From Sphingomonadales bacterium UBA658 (GTDB taxonomy: Bacteria > Pseudomonadota > Alphaproteobacteria > Sphingomonadales > Sphingomonadaceae), in NCBI GenBank assembly GCA_002299195.1, contig DBOA01000108.1:1-6093 (forward strand): 6,093 bases of DNA, read 5' to 3'. A program made the position numbers and the translations under genes. Positions 6,019-6,093 of the stretch are shown here, one piece after another; the first letter of the stretch is position 1, and each line of letters begins with the position of its first letter. Under the pieces are notes generated by a model, which ran no database searches, had not been told where the DNA came from, and was given only the letters and a program-made list of their open reading frames with translations.

Positions 6019-6032
6019 GGGCTTTGCAGCCC
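6019..6032 (-). terminator. Stem-loop after ihfB
   Basis: Four bases past the ihfB stop on the minus strand, GGGCT-GCAA-AGCCC forms a five-pair GC stem closed by a GNRA-type tetraloop. It is followed by CCTTGACC, not a T tract, so it is a weak intrinsic terminator or a 3'-end stabilising hairpin. Confidence 0.4.
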
Positions 6033-6036
6033 AAGC

Positions 6037-6093
6037 TTATTTGTTAAGCCGTTCCCGCACTTCCTTGCCGGGTTTGAAATAAGGTACGCGCTT
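6037..6093 (-). CDS. ihfB: Integration host factor subunit beta (C-terminal 18 residues, truncated by window edge)
   Basis: The minus strand reads KRVPYFKPGKEVRERLNK and then TAA at 6039-6037. 'KRVPYFKPGKELRERLN' is the characteristic C-terminal end of the IHF beta subunit (HU/IHF family), which heterodimerises with IhfA to bend DNA sharply at specific sites in replication, recombination and transcription. Only the final segment is in the window; the rest continues past base 6093. An HU-type protein of the same superfamily is the main alternative, but the FKPGKE(L/V)RER ending favours IhfB. Confidence 0.82.
   Translation of the reverse strand, partial: KRVPYFKPGKEVRERLNK

Noticed and set aside
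1..6093. CRISPR arrays, insertion sequences, prophage genes, toxin-antitoxin pairs
   Set aside because: No regularly spaced direct repeats, terminal inverted repeats with transposase, or recognisable mobile or defence proteins were found on either strand.

Overview
This window looks like chromosomal DNA from an alphaproteobacterium, probably a sphingomonad (Sphingomonadales). That is an inference from moderate-to-high GC, protein style (TamB ending in an aromatic 'RYKKDY' tail, an FzlA-like GST, a ComM that begins close to 'MVSIVSTVAYLGLEA') and gene content; no taxonomic marker gene is present. Most of it is ordinary housekeeping and envelope DNA. I see no transposase, integrase, CRISPR array, toxin-antitoxin pair or defence locus.

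Layout. (1) 1-2634, +: the C-terminal 877 codons of TamB, the inner-membrane-anchored periplasmic bridge of the TAM envelope system; its start lies upstream. (2) 2634-2804, +: a 56-residue lipoprotein whose ATG overlaps the tamB stop by one base, so it is almost certainly co-translated with tamB. (3) 2865-3536, +: a GST-fold protein with the look of FzlA, the FtsZ-associated division regulator of alphaproteobacteria. (4) 3587-4012, -: a small four-helix membrane protein of unknown role, convergent with the GST gene. (5) 4013-4323: a divergent intergenic region of about 310 bases with a good sigma70-like promoter for the membrane protein and a cluster of perfect palindromes on the comM side. 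(6) 4324-5832, +: complete ComM/YifB AAA+ ATPase. (7) 5894-5979, -: tRNA-Leu(UAA) with encoded CCA. (8) 6037-6093, -: the last 18 codons of ihfB, the beta subunit of integration host factor.

How they fit together. tamB and the lipoprotein form one translational unit serving the outer membrane; the FzlA-like gene next door would link to cell division and wall growth, though it has its own upstream gap and no obvious Shine-Dalgarno. The comM gene is a stand-alone DNA-recombination gene. The right edge is a minus-strand ihfB then tRNA-Leu arrangement, convergent with comM.

The most interesting items are modest: the overlapping tamB-linked lipoprotein, the palindrome cluster ahead of comM, a possible leaderless start for the FzlA-like gene, and a coding-like 17-codon tail beyond the stop of the membrane-protein gene. 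I did not find a convincing previously undescribed system.
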